This document shows, piece by piece, positions 9,355 to 18,039 of a stretch of 64,000 bases of DNA. A program made the position numbers and the translations under genes. Location: contig NZ_LMET01000001.1 in assembly GCF_001426485.1 (NCBI RefSeq), forward strand, positions 544,844-608,843, read 5' to 3'. Position 1 is the stretch's first letter; each line of letters begins with the position of its first letter. The notes beneath the pieces were generated by a model. That model saw nothing but the letters and a program-made list of their open reading frames with translations. It ran no database searches and was not told the DNA's origin. Origin of the DNA: Aeromicrobium sp. Root472D3 (GTDB lineage: Bacteria > Actinomycetota > Actinomycetes > Propionibacteriales > Nocardioidaceae).

Positions 9355-10283
9355 CAGATGCTCCTGGAGGTGAGGTTCGAGTCGTGCTGGGCGAGGAAGT
9401 CTGAGAAGGCAGTCAGCGTGAGTTCCGGCTGCTCCAGGTGTGGGCAGTGGCTGGCGTTCGGGATGCGGAGGTACGCGGCTCCCGGGATCAGTCGGCGACT
9501 CGCGTCGACCACCAGATCAGTGGCTTCGTCGAACTCGCCGTGCAGGACGAGCGCCGGGACGGTGACTCGGTGGAGGTCGGCGTCACGGTCCCACGTCGCG
9601 AATGCGCCCACGACGTGGAACTCGGTGGGCCCGATGAGGGAGTAGTAGACGGTGGGGTCGTCGTCGCACGCCGCCAAGGTCGCCTGGAGATCGTCCGGCC
9701 AGGGGTCGAGACGACACAGGTGTCGGCGGTAGAACTCCGTGGTCGCCTCCGCGTACTCAGGCGAGTCCGTGGTGCCGGCCTCCTCGTGCGCCGCAAGCGT
9801 CTCTCGGACTGGCGCAGGCAGGAGTGATCGCAGTCGCGTCGCCTCGGCGGCCCAGGTGATCATGGACGACGGCGAGTCGGCCAAGATGACGGACCGCAGC
9901 CCTGCGCGGGTCTCGATGGCCCACTCGATGGCCAGCATGCCGCCCCAGGACTGGCCCAGGAAGTGGTAGCCGTCGTGGAGGCTGAAGTGGTCGACGAGAG
10001 CCTGAACCTCTTGGACGAACAGCGAGACCGTCCAGAAGTCTGCGTCGTGGAGGCGGTCGCGATAGTGGCTCGACCGCCCGTTGCCCACCTGGTCGTACAG
10101 GATGACGTCGCGCCCTGTCTTAGCCAGCGCCCTGAGGGGGCGCAGGTAGTCGTGAGTCATCCCGGGGCCCCCGTGGGAAACGATGACCGGGTCTCCTCGA
10201 CGTTCACCGACAGCGGGCCACAGTTGCGCCCACGTGGAGTGGCCGTCACCCCAGGTGACGACGTGCTCTTGCGGGTCTGACAT
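9354..10283 (-). CDS. Proline iminopeptidase-like S33 hydrolase or amino acid amidase
   Basis: Alpha/beta hydrolase of the prolyl aminopeptidase group, 309 aa. It shows the oxyanion motif HGGPG, the nucleophile elbow GQSWGG, the acid in GEFDE and the His in NASHCPH. No signal peptide, so cytoplasmic. The ATG at 10283 is chosen because GGAGG precedes it. S33 enzymes release N-terminal proline or hydrolyse cyclic amino acid amides such as prolinamide and piperidine-2-carboxamide. Next to a putative pipecolate pathway, an activity that frees pipecolate from an amide or peptide is attractive but unproven. Confidence 0.82.
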   Translation of the reverse strand: MSDPQEHVVTWGDGHSTWAQLWPAVGERRGDPVIVSHGGPGMTHDYLRPLRALAKTGRDVILYDQVGNGRSSHYRDRLHDADFWTVSLFVQEVQALVDHFSLHDGYHFLGQSWGGMLAIEWAIETRAGLRSVILADSPSSMITWAAEATRLRSLLPAPVRETLAAHEEAGTTDSPEYAEATTEFYRRHLCRLDPWPDDLQATLAACDDDPTVYYSLIGPTEFHVVGAFATWDRDADLHRVTVPALVLHGEFDEATDLVVDASRRLIPGAAYLRIPNASHCPHLEQPELTLTAFSDFLAQHDSNLTSRSI

Positions 10284-10387
10284 GGAGCCTCCAGCTCTTC
10301 GTGAATGAGGATGTGCGACGTGGGTCACGGTGCGATGAGTATCCCTAGGAGGTCGGACGGGGACCAGCGAGAGATCCTCGCAAGAGT

Positions 10388-10407
10388 CCTTTAGAGATGC
10401 TCAAAGG
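10388..10407. promoter_or_regulatory. Imperfect inverted repeat, candidate LysR operator
   Basis: CCTTTAGAG and CTCAAAGG flank a 3-bp centre within the 225-bp gap between the divergent hydrolase and flavoenzyme genes. Its position suits a regulator acting on both, but the symmetry is short. Confidence 0.35.
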
Positions 10408-10508
10408 TGACGTTTCAGCAGGCCTGAGGTGCGTGGTTCACGAACTGTCGCTTGTGCGACGGCGCCTCGGCGGGCGAGGGTCGAACCCCCGACCCAAGGA
10501 GAGCTCCA

Positions 10509-11669
10509 GTGCCACCCGCCGCCTTCCCCGCCCGCGCGTCCGTTGTCATCGTCGGCGGCGGGGTCATGGGTCTGAGCTCTGCTTTCCACCTCGCGCTGGC
10601 CGGCGTCGAGGACGTCGTCTTGGTCGAGAAGGGCGCGCTCGGTGAGGGTTCGACATGCAAGGCCGCCGGCGGGGTGCGAGCGCTGTTCTCCGACGAGATC
10701 AACATCCGGCTCGGTGAGCGCAGTCTGCGGACGTTCGAGGAGTTCGGCACGCAGTTCGACCAGGAGATCGATCTTCACCAGGTCGGCTACCTCCTGCTGG
10801 CCGACAACGACGAGACGATGTCAGCGTTCGAGGAGAACGTGGAGCTCATGACGAGCCTCGGGCTCGCCGCCCGTACGGTGAGTGTCGCCGACGCCAAGAG
10901 GCTGTCGCCGCTCATCGCGACCGAGGATCTTGTCGGAGGTCTGTGGTCGCCACGCGACGGGCACTGCACCCCCGAGTCCGTCGTGGCCGGCTACGCGAAG
11001 GCCGCGCGGAGAGCCGGGGTGCGCATCCTGACCGGCACGGAGGTGACCGACATCGAGGTCGCTGACGGCAGGGTCGCCGCTGTCCGGACCAGCGCCGGCA
11101 TGATCGCGACCGACGCGGTCGTGTGTGCTGCAGGCGCGTGGTCGGCCGACATTGCCAGCTGGGCAGGGGAGGACCTTCCCATCGTCCCGCTTCGTCGACA
11201 GATCGCAGTGACCGAACCACTCGGGGTCGACCTGACCGGTACGCCCTTCACCATCGACTTCTCGACGATGTTCTACTTCCACGGGGAGGGTCGAGGTCTG
11301 CTCATGGGCGCGCCCGAGGCCACGGACTCGGAAGGCTTCGACATCTCGCGTGATCCCGACTGGCTCGAGACCCTCGCAGAATGCATGGATCGCCGTGTCC
11401 CGGCGCTCGGCGACGTCGGGCTGCAGAGCGGATGGGCCGGCCTGTACGAGATGACGCCGGACCACAACGCCGTGATCGGATCCTCCGATGTCGTGGAGGG
11501 GTTCATCTACGCTGCGGGGTTCTCCGGCCATGGTTTCCTGATGGGCCCGGCCGTCGGTGAGGTCGTGCGTGACCTCTATCTGGGCAAGGAACCGTTCGTC
11601 GATGTGTCTCCCATGCACGCGCGCCGCTTTCACAACGCTGGCGAGCGTCCGGAACGCAACATCATCTGA
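10509..11669 (+). CDS. FAD-dependent amino acid oxidoreductase, pipecolate/sarcosine oxidase-like (DAO family)
   Basis: 386 aa from a GTG with AAGGAG 6 bp upstream. The N-terminal Rossmann motif VIVGGGVMG binds FAD. EKGALGEGSTCKAAGGVR and the C-terminal GFSGHGFLMGPAVGE are typical of the DAO/sarcosine oxidase family, which oxidises secondary amines (sarcosine, proline, pipecolate). Divergent from the hydrolase-permease genes; its stop overlaps the convergent LysR gene by 8 bp. With an ALDH7 enzyme downstream, oxidation of L-pipecolate to piperideine-6-carboxylate is the best prediction. A D-amino acid or sarcosine substrate cannot be excluded. Confidence 0.85.
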   Translation: MPPAAFPARASVVIVGGGVMGLSSAFHLALAGVEDVVLVEKGALGEGSTCKAAGGVRALFSDEINIRLGERSLRTFEEFGTQFDQEIDLHQVGYLLLADNDETMSAFEENVELMTSLGLAARTVSVADAKRLSPLIATEDLVGGLWSPRDGHCTPESVVAGYAKAARRAGVRILTGTEVTDIEVADGRVAAVRTSAGMIATDAVVCAAGAWSADIASWAGEDLPIVPLRRQIAVTEPLGVDLTGTPFTIDFSTMFYFHGEGRGLLMGAPEATDSEGFDISRDPDWLETLAECMDRRVPALGDVGLQSGWAGLYEMTPDHNAVIGSSDVVEGFIYAAGFSGHGFLMGPAVGEVVRDLYLGKEPFVDVSPMHARRFHNAGERPERNII

Positions 11670-12585
11670 CCGTCGACGGTGCTGGAGAGAGGCGCCCGAC
11701 GTGATGGATCGCGTCCAGCACGGCACGCACGGTCGGGCGCTGTGAAGTCGTCCTTCGCGCGACGAGGAGCAGCCGCCGGCTCAGGACAGGATCGACCAGT
11801 CGTCGCATCTCGACAGGGGCGACCGTGTCCGCGACGGCCCGTCGCGGCAGCAGGGTGATCCCGGCGCCGCGTGACACGGTCGCGACGAGTAGAAGCAGGT
11901 CATCGGTCTCCCAAGCGACGTCGGGCTCGAACCCCGCAGCGCGACAGGCGTGTCGCGTGGCGGCTCCGCATGCGGTGGTGGACGGCGGCATCACCCACGG
12001 CTGGTCCTTCAGGCTGGCCAGCGCGACCCGTCGAGGCAGGTCGGCGTCACAGGCCGAAACCAGGACGAGCGGCTCGGTCAGGACCTCCTCGACGAGGAGG
12101 TGCGAGGGCATGGCGACGGGCACATGGTCGTACACGTCGATGAGCGCCAGGTCGACACTGCCGCCGTCGACCTCGTCCAAGCTCTCACCAGGTTCTCGTT
12201 CGACGACCGACAGAGCGACCCCAGGAGCAGTCTGTTCGAGGACCTTCTCGGCAGGCAGCAGCAGGGCTGCAGCGCCCGAGGCGATCGTCGCGACGCGGAC
12301 TCGTCCGGCTAGCTCGCCGCTGAGCTGTGCGATCGTCGACCGGGCGTCGTCGAGCTGACGGGCGAGCTTCTCGGCGTGCTCCAGCAACGAGAGACCTGCG
12401 CCGGTCAGGACAGTACCGGTCGCCGTCCGCTCGACGATGGGGGTAGCGCAGTCCGCCTCTAGGGCTGAGATCTGCTGTGACACCGCCGAGGTGGTGATGC
12501 CAAGGGACGCGGCAGCCCCCGTAAGACTTCCGTGACGGGCGACGTAGATCAGGGTGATGAGTCGTTGGACCTCGGCACGCGACAT
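11662..12585 (-). CDS. LysR-family transcriptional regulator
   Basis: 307 aa from the ATG at 12585, preceded by AAAGGAG; the open frame runs on to 12612. The N-terminal helix-turn-helix is in GSLTGAAASLGITTSAVSQQ, followed by the usual substrate-binding domain. Divergent from the aldehyde dehydrogenase operon, with a 9-bp inverted repeat between them. It therefore most likely controls the ALDH-dehydrogenase-DUF1338 genes, possibly with a pathway intermediate such as 2-aminoadipate as co-inducer (inference). It resembles the other island LysR in length and organisation. Confidence 0.88.
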   Translation of the reverse strand: MSRAEVQRLITLIYVARHGSLTGAAASLGITTSAVSQQISALEADCATPIVERTATGTVLTGAGLSLLEHAEKLARQLDDARSTIAQLSGELAGRVRVATIASGAAALLLPAEKVLEQTAPGVALSVVEREPGESLDEVDGGSVDLALIDVYDHVPVAMPSHLLVEEVLTEPLVLVSACDADLPRRVALASLKDQPWVMPPSTTACGAATRHACRAAGFEPDVAWETDDLLLLVATVSRGAGITLLPRRAVADTVAPVEMRRLVDPVLSRRLLLVARRTTSQRPTVRAVLDAIHHVGRLSPAPSTVR

Positions 12586-12602
12586 GACTGCTCCTTTAAT
12601 TC

Positions 12603-12634
12603 TGCTAAACACTCTAGGCCAACACTGTTTAGCA
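12603..12634. promoter_or_regulatory. Inverted repeat between LysR and ALDH genes, probable operator
   Basis: TGCTAAACA (12603-12611) and TGTTTAGCA (12626-12634) are perfect 9-bp arms around a 14-bp centre. Symmetric, AT-rich repeats in the divergent gap next to a LysR gene are the usual binding sites of such regulators. Confidence 0.65.
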
Positions 12635-12649
12635 CGTCACGGTGAAGGT

Positions 12650-14164
12650 ATGAGACTTTCGCGTGACGTTCTGGACATCCTCGGCCGGCTCGGCGCCGGC
12701 GACCCCTTCGACGACGCTGGAGAGCTGCCAGCGGTGTCGCCGGTCGACGCGCAGGAGATGGGCCGACTGTCCGCCCACTCGGCGGACGACGTCACGGAGA
12801 CTGTCGGCCGGGCACACGAGGCGTACCTGGAGTGGAGGTCGGTCCCAGCGCCTGTTCGCGGCGCACTGGTCCGCGAGCTGGGTGAGCTGCTGCGCGAGCA
12901 CAAGGACGACCTCGGCGCCCTCGTGTCCATCGAGGCCGGCAAGATCCTCAGTGAGGGCCTCGGCGAGGTGCAGGAGATGATCGACATCTGCGACCTCGCT
13001 GTCGGCCTGTCGCGCCAGCTGCACGGCCTCACCATCGCCACGGAGCGGCCCGGCCACCGGATGATGGAGCAGTGGCACCCGCTCGGGGTCATCGGCGTCA
13101 TCAGTGCCTTCAACTTCCCGGTCGCCGTGTGGTCCTGGAACGCGGCGCTCGCGTTCGTCGCCGGAGACGCCGTTGTGTGGAAGCCGTCCGAGAAGACCTT
13201 GCTCACCGCGCTGGCCTGCCAGGCGCTCGCCGAAGAGGCGTGCCGGCGCGTCGGAGCTCCGAACCACCTGTCGCAGGTGGTGCTCGGAACTCGAGAGGTG
13301 GGTCAGGCGCTCGTCGACGACCTCCGGGTGCCGCTGATCTCAGCCACCGGATCGACCCGCATGGGCAAGGAGGTCGCTCCGCGTGTCGCGGAACGCCTCG
13401 GTCGCTCCCTGCTCGAGCTCGGCGGCAACAACGCCGCGATCGTCGCCCCGTCGGCCGATGTCGACCTGGCCGTGCGCGGCATCGTGTTCTCGGCCGTCGG
13501 CACGGCCGGCCAGCGGTGCACGTCTCTACGCCGCCTCATCGTCCACGAGTCGATCAAGGACGATGTCGTCGCGCGCCTGAAGGCCGCGTACGAGACGCTG
13601 CCGATCGGCTCGCCGCTGGAGCCGTCGACCTTGGTCGGCCCGCTGGTCGACGAAGCGGCTTTCGAGGGCTTCACCGCTGCCGTCGCTCGCGCCCAGGACG
13701 ACGGCGGCGTCCTCGTCACCGGTGGTGTCCAGGACCACGACGCCGGCAAGGCAGCAGGAGGCGGCTACTACGTGCAGCCCGCAATCATCGACATGCCGAG
13801 CCAGACGGGCGTCGTCAAGGAGGAGACGTTCGCGCCCATCCTCTACGTCCTGACCTACGACACGTTCGACGAGGCGCTGAGCCTCCACAACGAGGTGACG
13901 CAGGGTCTGTCGTCGTCGATCTTCACCCTCGACGTCCGCGAGGCCGAGACGTTCGTGTCCGTCGTCGGCTCCGACTGCGGCATCGCCAACGTCAACATCG
14001 GCCCCTCAGGCGCCGAGATCGGTGGCGCGTTCGGTGGCGAGAAGGAGACCGGCGGCGGACGCGAGTCGGGCTCCGACGCGTGGCGGAACTACATGCGCCG
14101 CACGACCAACACGGTCAACTACTCGACCGAGCTGCCGTTGGCGCAGGGCGTGGAGTTCGTCTGA
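12650..14164 (+). CDS. Antiquitin-type aldehyde dehydrogenase (alpha-aminoadipic semialdehyde/P6C dehydrogenase)
   Basis: NAD(P)-dependent oxidation of 2-aminoadipate 6-semialdehyde, the open form of piperideine-6-carboxylate, to 2-aminoadipate. 504 aa from the ATG at 12650. ALDH7 (antiquitin) hallmarks are clear: Asn155 in SAFNFPV, Lys178 in WKPSEK, Glu256 in LELGGNNA, nucleophile Cys290 in GQRCTSLRR, and the C-terminal GAEIGGAFGGEK, GGGRESGSDAW and LPLAQG. This subfamily is quite specific to lysine degradation. The next gene overlaps its stop by one base, so the two are coupled. Confidence 0.92.
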   Translation: MRLSRDVLDILGRLGAGDPFDDAGELPAVSPVDAQEMGRLSAHSADDVTETVGRAHEAYLEWRSVPAPVRGALVRELGELLREHKDDLGALVSIEAGKILSEGLGEVQEMIDICDLAVGLSRQLHGLTIATERPGHRMMEQWHPLGVIGVISAFNFPVAVWSWNAALAFVAGDAVVWKPSEKTLLTALACQALAEEACRRVGAPNHLSQVVLGTREVGQALVDDLRVPLISATGSTRMGKEVAPRVAERLGRSLLELGGNNAAIVAPSADVDLAVRGIVFSAVGTAGQRCTSLRRLIVHESIKDDVVARLKAAYETLPIGSPLEPSTLVGPLVDEAAFEGFTAAVARAQDDGGVLVTGGVQDHDAGKAAGGGYYVQPAIIDMPSQTGVVKEETFAPILYVLTYDTFDEALSLHNEVTQGLSSSIFTLDVREAETFVSVVGSDCGIANVNIGPSGAEIGGAFGGEKETGGGRESGSDAWRNYMRRTTNTVNYSTELPLAQGVEFV

Positions 14165-15321
14165 TGCTTGAGCTCATCGACGAATGGGGTCCCGAAAAGG
14201 TCGTCATGGTCTCCGACCGGCGCACCGGCATGAAGGGCGTGCTCGTCATCGACAACACTGCCCTCGGCATGGGCAAGGGTGGCACTCGGATGAGTCCCAC
14301 CCTGACGGTCGACGAAGTGGCGCGGCTCGCGCGCACGATGACCTGGAAGTGGGCCGTCAGCGGTCTGTTCCACGGCGGCGCCAAGGCGGGCATTCGTAGC
14401 GACCCTTCCGCGCCGGACAAGGAGGCCGTGCTGCGGGCCTTCGCCCGCAGGCTTGCCAATGAAGTGCCGTCCGAGTACGTCTTCGGGCTGGACATGGGAC
14501 TGACGGAGAACGACGCCGCGATCATCTCCGACGAGCTGGGACGAGGATCTGCCGTGGGCCTTCCCGCCGAACTGGGAGGTCTCCCCTACGACCAGCTTGG
14601 CATCACCGGCTTCGGGGTCGCAGAGGCGACTGATGCCGCTGCTCAGTCCTCCGGACTGACGATGCAAGGCGCGCGCGTCGCCATTCAAGGCTTCGGTGCC
14701 GTCGGCGTCGCGGCGGGGCTTCGCCTGGTTGCGCTCGGCGCAACCGTCACAGCCATCGCGACCAGCAAGGGGACCCTCGTGGCACCCGACGGACTCGACG
14801 TGGAACGTCTGGTGTCGTTGCGAAACGACGAGGGTCACGGGGACGAGGTGGTCGCGGTCTACGACGACCCGAGTGCTCATCATGTCCCGGATGCGTCGGC
14901 AGTTCTCGACGTTCCCGTCGACATCCTGGTGCCGGCCGCCCGCGAGGACGTGATCCATCACGACGTGGCTCGGCGCACGACCGCCCAGCTGGTCGTCGAA
15001 GGAGCGAACATGCCAACGACCCCCGAGGCGCGTGCCATCCTGCACGAGCGGGGCGTGATCCTCGTCCCCGACTTCATCGCCAACGCGGGCGGCATCGTGG
15101 CCGCCGCCTTCTCGATGGACGCCCGCCACTCGGCGTTCGCAACCGACCCCGACCGTGTCTTCGCCTCGGTGTCAGCAACGATGCGCAGCAACACGCGCAC
15201 TGTTCTCGACGAGAGCGCACGAACCGGCTCTGCCCCGCACGAAGCCGCCTGGGGCCTGGCCCAGGACCGGGTCCGGACCGCAATGACCTTGCGCGGACAG
15301 GTGACGGGGGAAGCGCGATGA
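14164..15321 (+). CDS. Glu/Leu/Phe/Val-type dehydrogenase, proposed 2-aminoadipate dehydrogenase
   Basis: 385 aa. The N-terminal substrate domain contains the catalytic lysine motif FHGGAKAGIR (Lys74) and GLDMGLTENDAA. The C-terminal Rossmann domain has GFGAVG and, near the end, PDFIANAGGIV. Family members oxidatively deaminate an amino acid with NAD(P). Placed between the P6C dehydrogenase and the 2-oxoadipate enzyme, and coupled to both (TGATG upstream, ATGA downstream), it should deaminate 2-aminoadipate to 2-oxoadipate. Described HglS pathways use an aminotransferase for this step. Substrate is inferred from context only. Confidence 0.85.
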   Translation: MLELIDEWGPEKVVMVSDRRTGMKGVLVIDNTALGMGKGGTRMSPTLTVDEVARLARTMTWKWAVSGLFHGGAKAGIRSDPSAPDKEAVLRAFARRLANEVPSEYVFGLDMGLTENDAAIISDELGRGSAVGLPAELGGLPYDQLGITGFGVAEATDAAAQSSGLTMQGARVAIQGFGAVGVAAGLRLVALGATVTAIATSKGTLVAPDGLDVERLVSLRNDEGHGDEVVAVYDDPSAHHVPDASAVLDVPVDILVPAAREDVIHHDVARRTTAQLVVEGANMPTTPEARAILHERGVILVPDFIANAGGIVAAAFSMDARHSAFATDPDRVFASVSATMRSNTRTVLDESARTGSAPHEAAWGLAQDRVRTAMTLRGQVTGEAR

Positions 15322-16532
15322 GCGTGACGCAGACTGAGCTCCGAACTCGCTTTGCCGCGAGCCTCTCGGAGTTGTACGGCAGCGAGGTACCCGCCTACAA
15401 CACGCTCGTCGAGGTCTCCCAGGAGGTCAACGCCGAGGTCCTGGCGAAGCGCCCTGATGCCGAACGACTCGGCACGATCGAGCGGGTCACCGCGGAGCGG
15501 CACGGTGCCATCCGTGTCGGCACACCTCAGGAGCTCGCCGAGGTGGGCAGGGTGTTCGGTGCGTGCGGCATGTACCCGGTCGGCTTCTACGACCTGCGGG
15601 AGGCCGCGCCACCCATCCCCGTCGTGTCGACCGCGTTCCGGCCCGTCGACAGGGCTGAGCTGGCGGTGAACCCGTTCCGGGTGTTCACGTCGATGCTCGT
15701 GGTCGACGACCGGCGGTTCTTCGACGAGAGCACGGAGAACGATCTGCGCGAGTTCCTCGAGGCTCGACGGATCTTTCCCGACGAGCTCCTGGGGCTGGCC
15801 GATCGGATGGAGCGTGACGGGTCGCTCGAGGAGGCACACGCGGACAGGTTCATCGAGCTGGCGACTGCGGCTTTCGCCCTGTCTCCCGAACCCGTGGACC
15901 GGGCTTGGTACGAGCGGCTGGAGGCCATCTCGAGCGTCGCGGCGGACATCGGCGGGGTGTCGTCGACCCACATCAACCACCTCACGCCACGCGTTCTCGA
16001 CATCGACGCGCTCTACGAACGGATGACGGCTCGAGGTGTCGAGATGATCGATCGCATCCAAGGGCCGCCGCGCACTTCCGACGACGAGCCGGACGTCCTG
16101 CTACGGCAGACCTCGTTCCGTGCGCTCGCTGAACCGCGCGCGTTCCGCGAGTCCGATGGATCGGTCGTCAGAGACTCCTTGAGTGTCCGGTTCGGCGAGG
16201 TCGAGCAGCGGGGCGTTGCGTTGACGCCGGCGGGACGAGAGCTGTACGACCTACGTGGGCTGGACGCCTTGCCGCGCACCGACGAGGCCCTGCACGCCGC
16301 AGACCTCGCCTACTACGCGCGGTCGGCGGCCGGAGAGCTGCAGCCGATCGTGTATGAGGACTTCCTGCCGAAGTCGGCTGCCGGGATCTTCGCGTCCAAC
16401 CTCACCGGGGATGGCCGGTCGGACGCCTCGCAACGCGCCTCGCGGCGCGACGCGTCATGGCTGCGTGACGTGCTGGGTCGCGAGCTGTACGACCCGTACG
16501 CGCTGTACGAGGCAGAACGCGCTGGTGACTGA
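15318..16532 (+). CDS. hglS: 2-oxoadipate dioxygenase/decarboxylase (DUF1338, HglS/YdcJ family)
   Basis: 404 aa. Non-haem Fe(II) enzyme that converts 2-oxoadipate and O2 to D-2-hydroxyglutarate and CO2 in lysine catabolism. Family active-site positions are present: His62 and Arg66 in ERHGAIRVG, His218 in THINHLTPR and Glu294 in RFGEVEQRG. These match in order and spacing the iron ligands and substrate Arg known from Pseudomonas putida HglS. Starts at an ATGA overlap with the dehydrogenase gene. No D-2-hydroxyglutarate dehydrogenase is in the window, so the last step must be encoded elsewhere. Confidence 0.9.
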   Translation: MSVTQTELRTRFAASLSELYGSEVPAYNTLVEVSQEVNAEVLAKRPDAERLGTIERVTAERHGAIRVGTPQELAEVGRVFGACGMYPVGFYDLREAAPPIPVVSTAFRPVDRAELAVNPFRVFTSMLVVDDRRFFDESTENDLREFLEARRIFPDELLGLADRMERDGSLEEAHADRFIELATAAFALSPEPVDRAWYERLEAISSVAADIGGVSSTHINHLTPRVLDIDALYERMTARGVEMIDRIQGPPRTSDDEPDVLLRQTSFRALAEPRAFRESDGSVVRDSLSVRFGEVEQRGVALTPAGRELYDLRGLDALPRTDEALHAADLAYYARSAAGELQPIVYEDFLPKSAAGIFASNLTGDGRSDASQRASRRDASWLRDVLGRELYDPYALYEAERAGD

Positions 16533-16539
16533 GGAAGGC

Positions 16540-17910
16540 GTGAACTCCGGCGGCGAACGGATGGTGGTCGTCGTCGGAGACACCCTGCTGGCGTCGCGGC
16601 TGTGTGCGTCGGTGCAGGCCGAGCCTGGGTTCAGCACCACCCACCTCGTTGCTCCGTGCGACTCGACGCTCCTGGTGGCACTGGCGCAAGAAGGAGTGGA
16701 GGCGGTCGTCATCGCAGTCCACGAGGACGTTGCCGCGCTCCGCCACGCCTTGGTCGTAGCCGACGCTGATCCACATCTTCAGACGATCGTCACGGTCTTC
16801 GACCAGACCATGAAGGAGCGCCTTGGACAGCTCTGGCCGCACCTCGAGATCGTGTCGCCGGCGGAGATCGTGGCCCCCAGCCTCGCTGGTCCATGCGTGC
16901 TGCCGGGAGCACTGGCGGCGTGGACGGACGGCGATCGTCCCTACGTCCTCTCCGACCCGGTCGATGGACCCAGAGAGCTGGTTCGTCCACCGTCAGTCTG
17001 GCCGAAGGGGGTTGCCGGTCTGCGGGATCGTCTCCGACAAGTCGTCCTCGGGGCACACTTGGGACAGACCACCAGCACGCGGATGCTGGTGGTGGGAACG
17101 GGTGGGGTGGGTGTTGTTCTTTTCGCGGACTTTGTGTGGCTCATCAGCATGGGTGTGCCGCCGGCAGAGGCGTTCTTCGATGCAGCCCGCGTCGTCTCTA
17201 CGGTGGGGCCGGCGGTGGCGCATGGTGGCGATGCCTACATGGTGTTTGCGGGACTGGCGATGCTGGCGACGATCGCATTCAGCGCCGTGCTGACGGCGGG
17301 TTTCATCGAGAGGTTCCTCGAGCCGCGAGTCCTCAGTTTGTTCGGGTCACGACGCCCCCCACGATCGGGTCACGTCGTCGTGATCGGGATGGGTCAGGTC
17401 GGCTTGCGGCTGTGTGTCGAGCTCAGGCGCCTCGGTATCCGGGTCATAGGCCTCGAACGCGACTCGCGCGCTCCTGCCCTGCGGGTCGCGCAAGCCCTCA
17501 AAGTCCCAGTTGTTCACGGGCACGGGACCGACAGGCAGACGCTTGAACGGCTCAGTTGTAAGGGCGCGAGGGCCATTGCGACGGTCGGCTCGGACGATCT
17601 GGACAACATCGCAGTTGCCGTCAGCGTCAGCGCACTCGTTCCTCACGTACCTGTCGTGATCCGCGCCGGCGAGCATGAGGTCATCGCGCGCCCACGATCC
17701 TTCGAGGGGCTTGGGCACCTCCGTGATGTGGCAGACCTAGCTACTGTTTACGTGCGGGCTCGCTTGATGGGGCGCGACGTCGACCTTGTGGCAACGGACG
17801 GTGAGACCACCTACCTGATCGTCGGTACGCGGTGTGTCGAGACGGTGCGCCGCGACCCCAAGCTCGGTTGCAGGCACGAGATGCCGCAGGTGGCCACGGC
17901 GCGACAGTAG
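16540..17910 (+). CDS. Two-TM membrane protein with N-terminal Rossmann-like domain and C-terminal RCK (TrkA-N) domain
   Basis: About 456 aa from the GTG at 16540; a GTG at 16525 and an ATG at 16561 are alternatives. Residues 8-120 look like a degenerate nucleotide-binding domain (VVVVGD). Two membrane helices (about 182-204 and 232-256) flank a pore-like loop STVGPAVA. A complete TrkA-N/RCK Rossmann domain follows from 277, with GMGQVG and LERD. The overall order resembles RCK-gated K+ channels, but the canonical filter TVGYGD is not conserved. It starts 8 bp after hglS, so it is expressed with the catabolic genes; its role there is unknown. Confidence 0.75.
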   Translation: MNSGGERMVVVVGDTLLASRLCASVQAEPGFSTTHLVAPCDSTLLVALAQEGVEAVVIAVHEDVAALRHALVVADADPHLQTIVTVFDQTMKERLGQLWPHLEIVSPAEIVAPSLAGPCVLPGALAAWTDGDRPYVLSDPVDGPRELVRPPSVWPKGVAGLRDRLRQVVLGAHLGQTTSTRMLVVGTGGVGVVLFADFVWLISMGVPPAEAFFDAARVVSTVGPAVAHGGDAYMVFAGLAMLATIAFSAVLTAGFIERFLEPRVLSLFGSRRPPRSGHVVVIGMGQVGLRLCVELRRLGIRVIGLERDSRAPALRVAQALKVPVVHGHGTDRQTLERLSCKGARAIATVGSDDLDNIAVAVSVSALVPHVPVVIRAGEHEVIARPRSFEGLGHLRDVADLATVYVRARLMGRDVDLVATDGETTYLIVGTRCVETVRRDPKLGCRHEMPQVATARQ

Positions 17911-18039
17911 GAGTGGTTCTCGCGAAATGGAGACCGCCTACCGCAGTCACCAGGCGCTCAGGCGTTCCGACGCTGACGAGGCAACATTCGCTGGTGTTTG
18001 AGCACCTGACTTGGAAGTTCTCCCACGTTTACGCGCACG

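Noticed and set aside
10388-10407. Second strong operator in the island
   Set aside because: Kept only as a low-confidence feature because the symmetry is short and interrupted.
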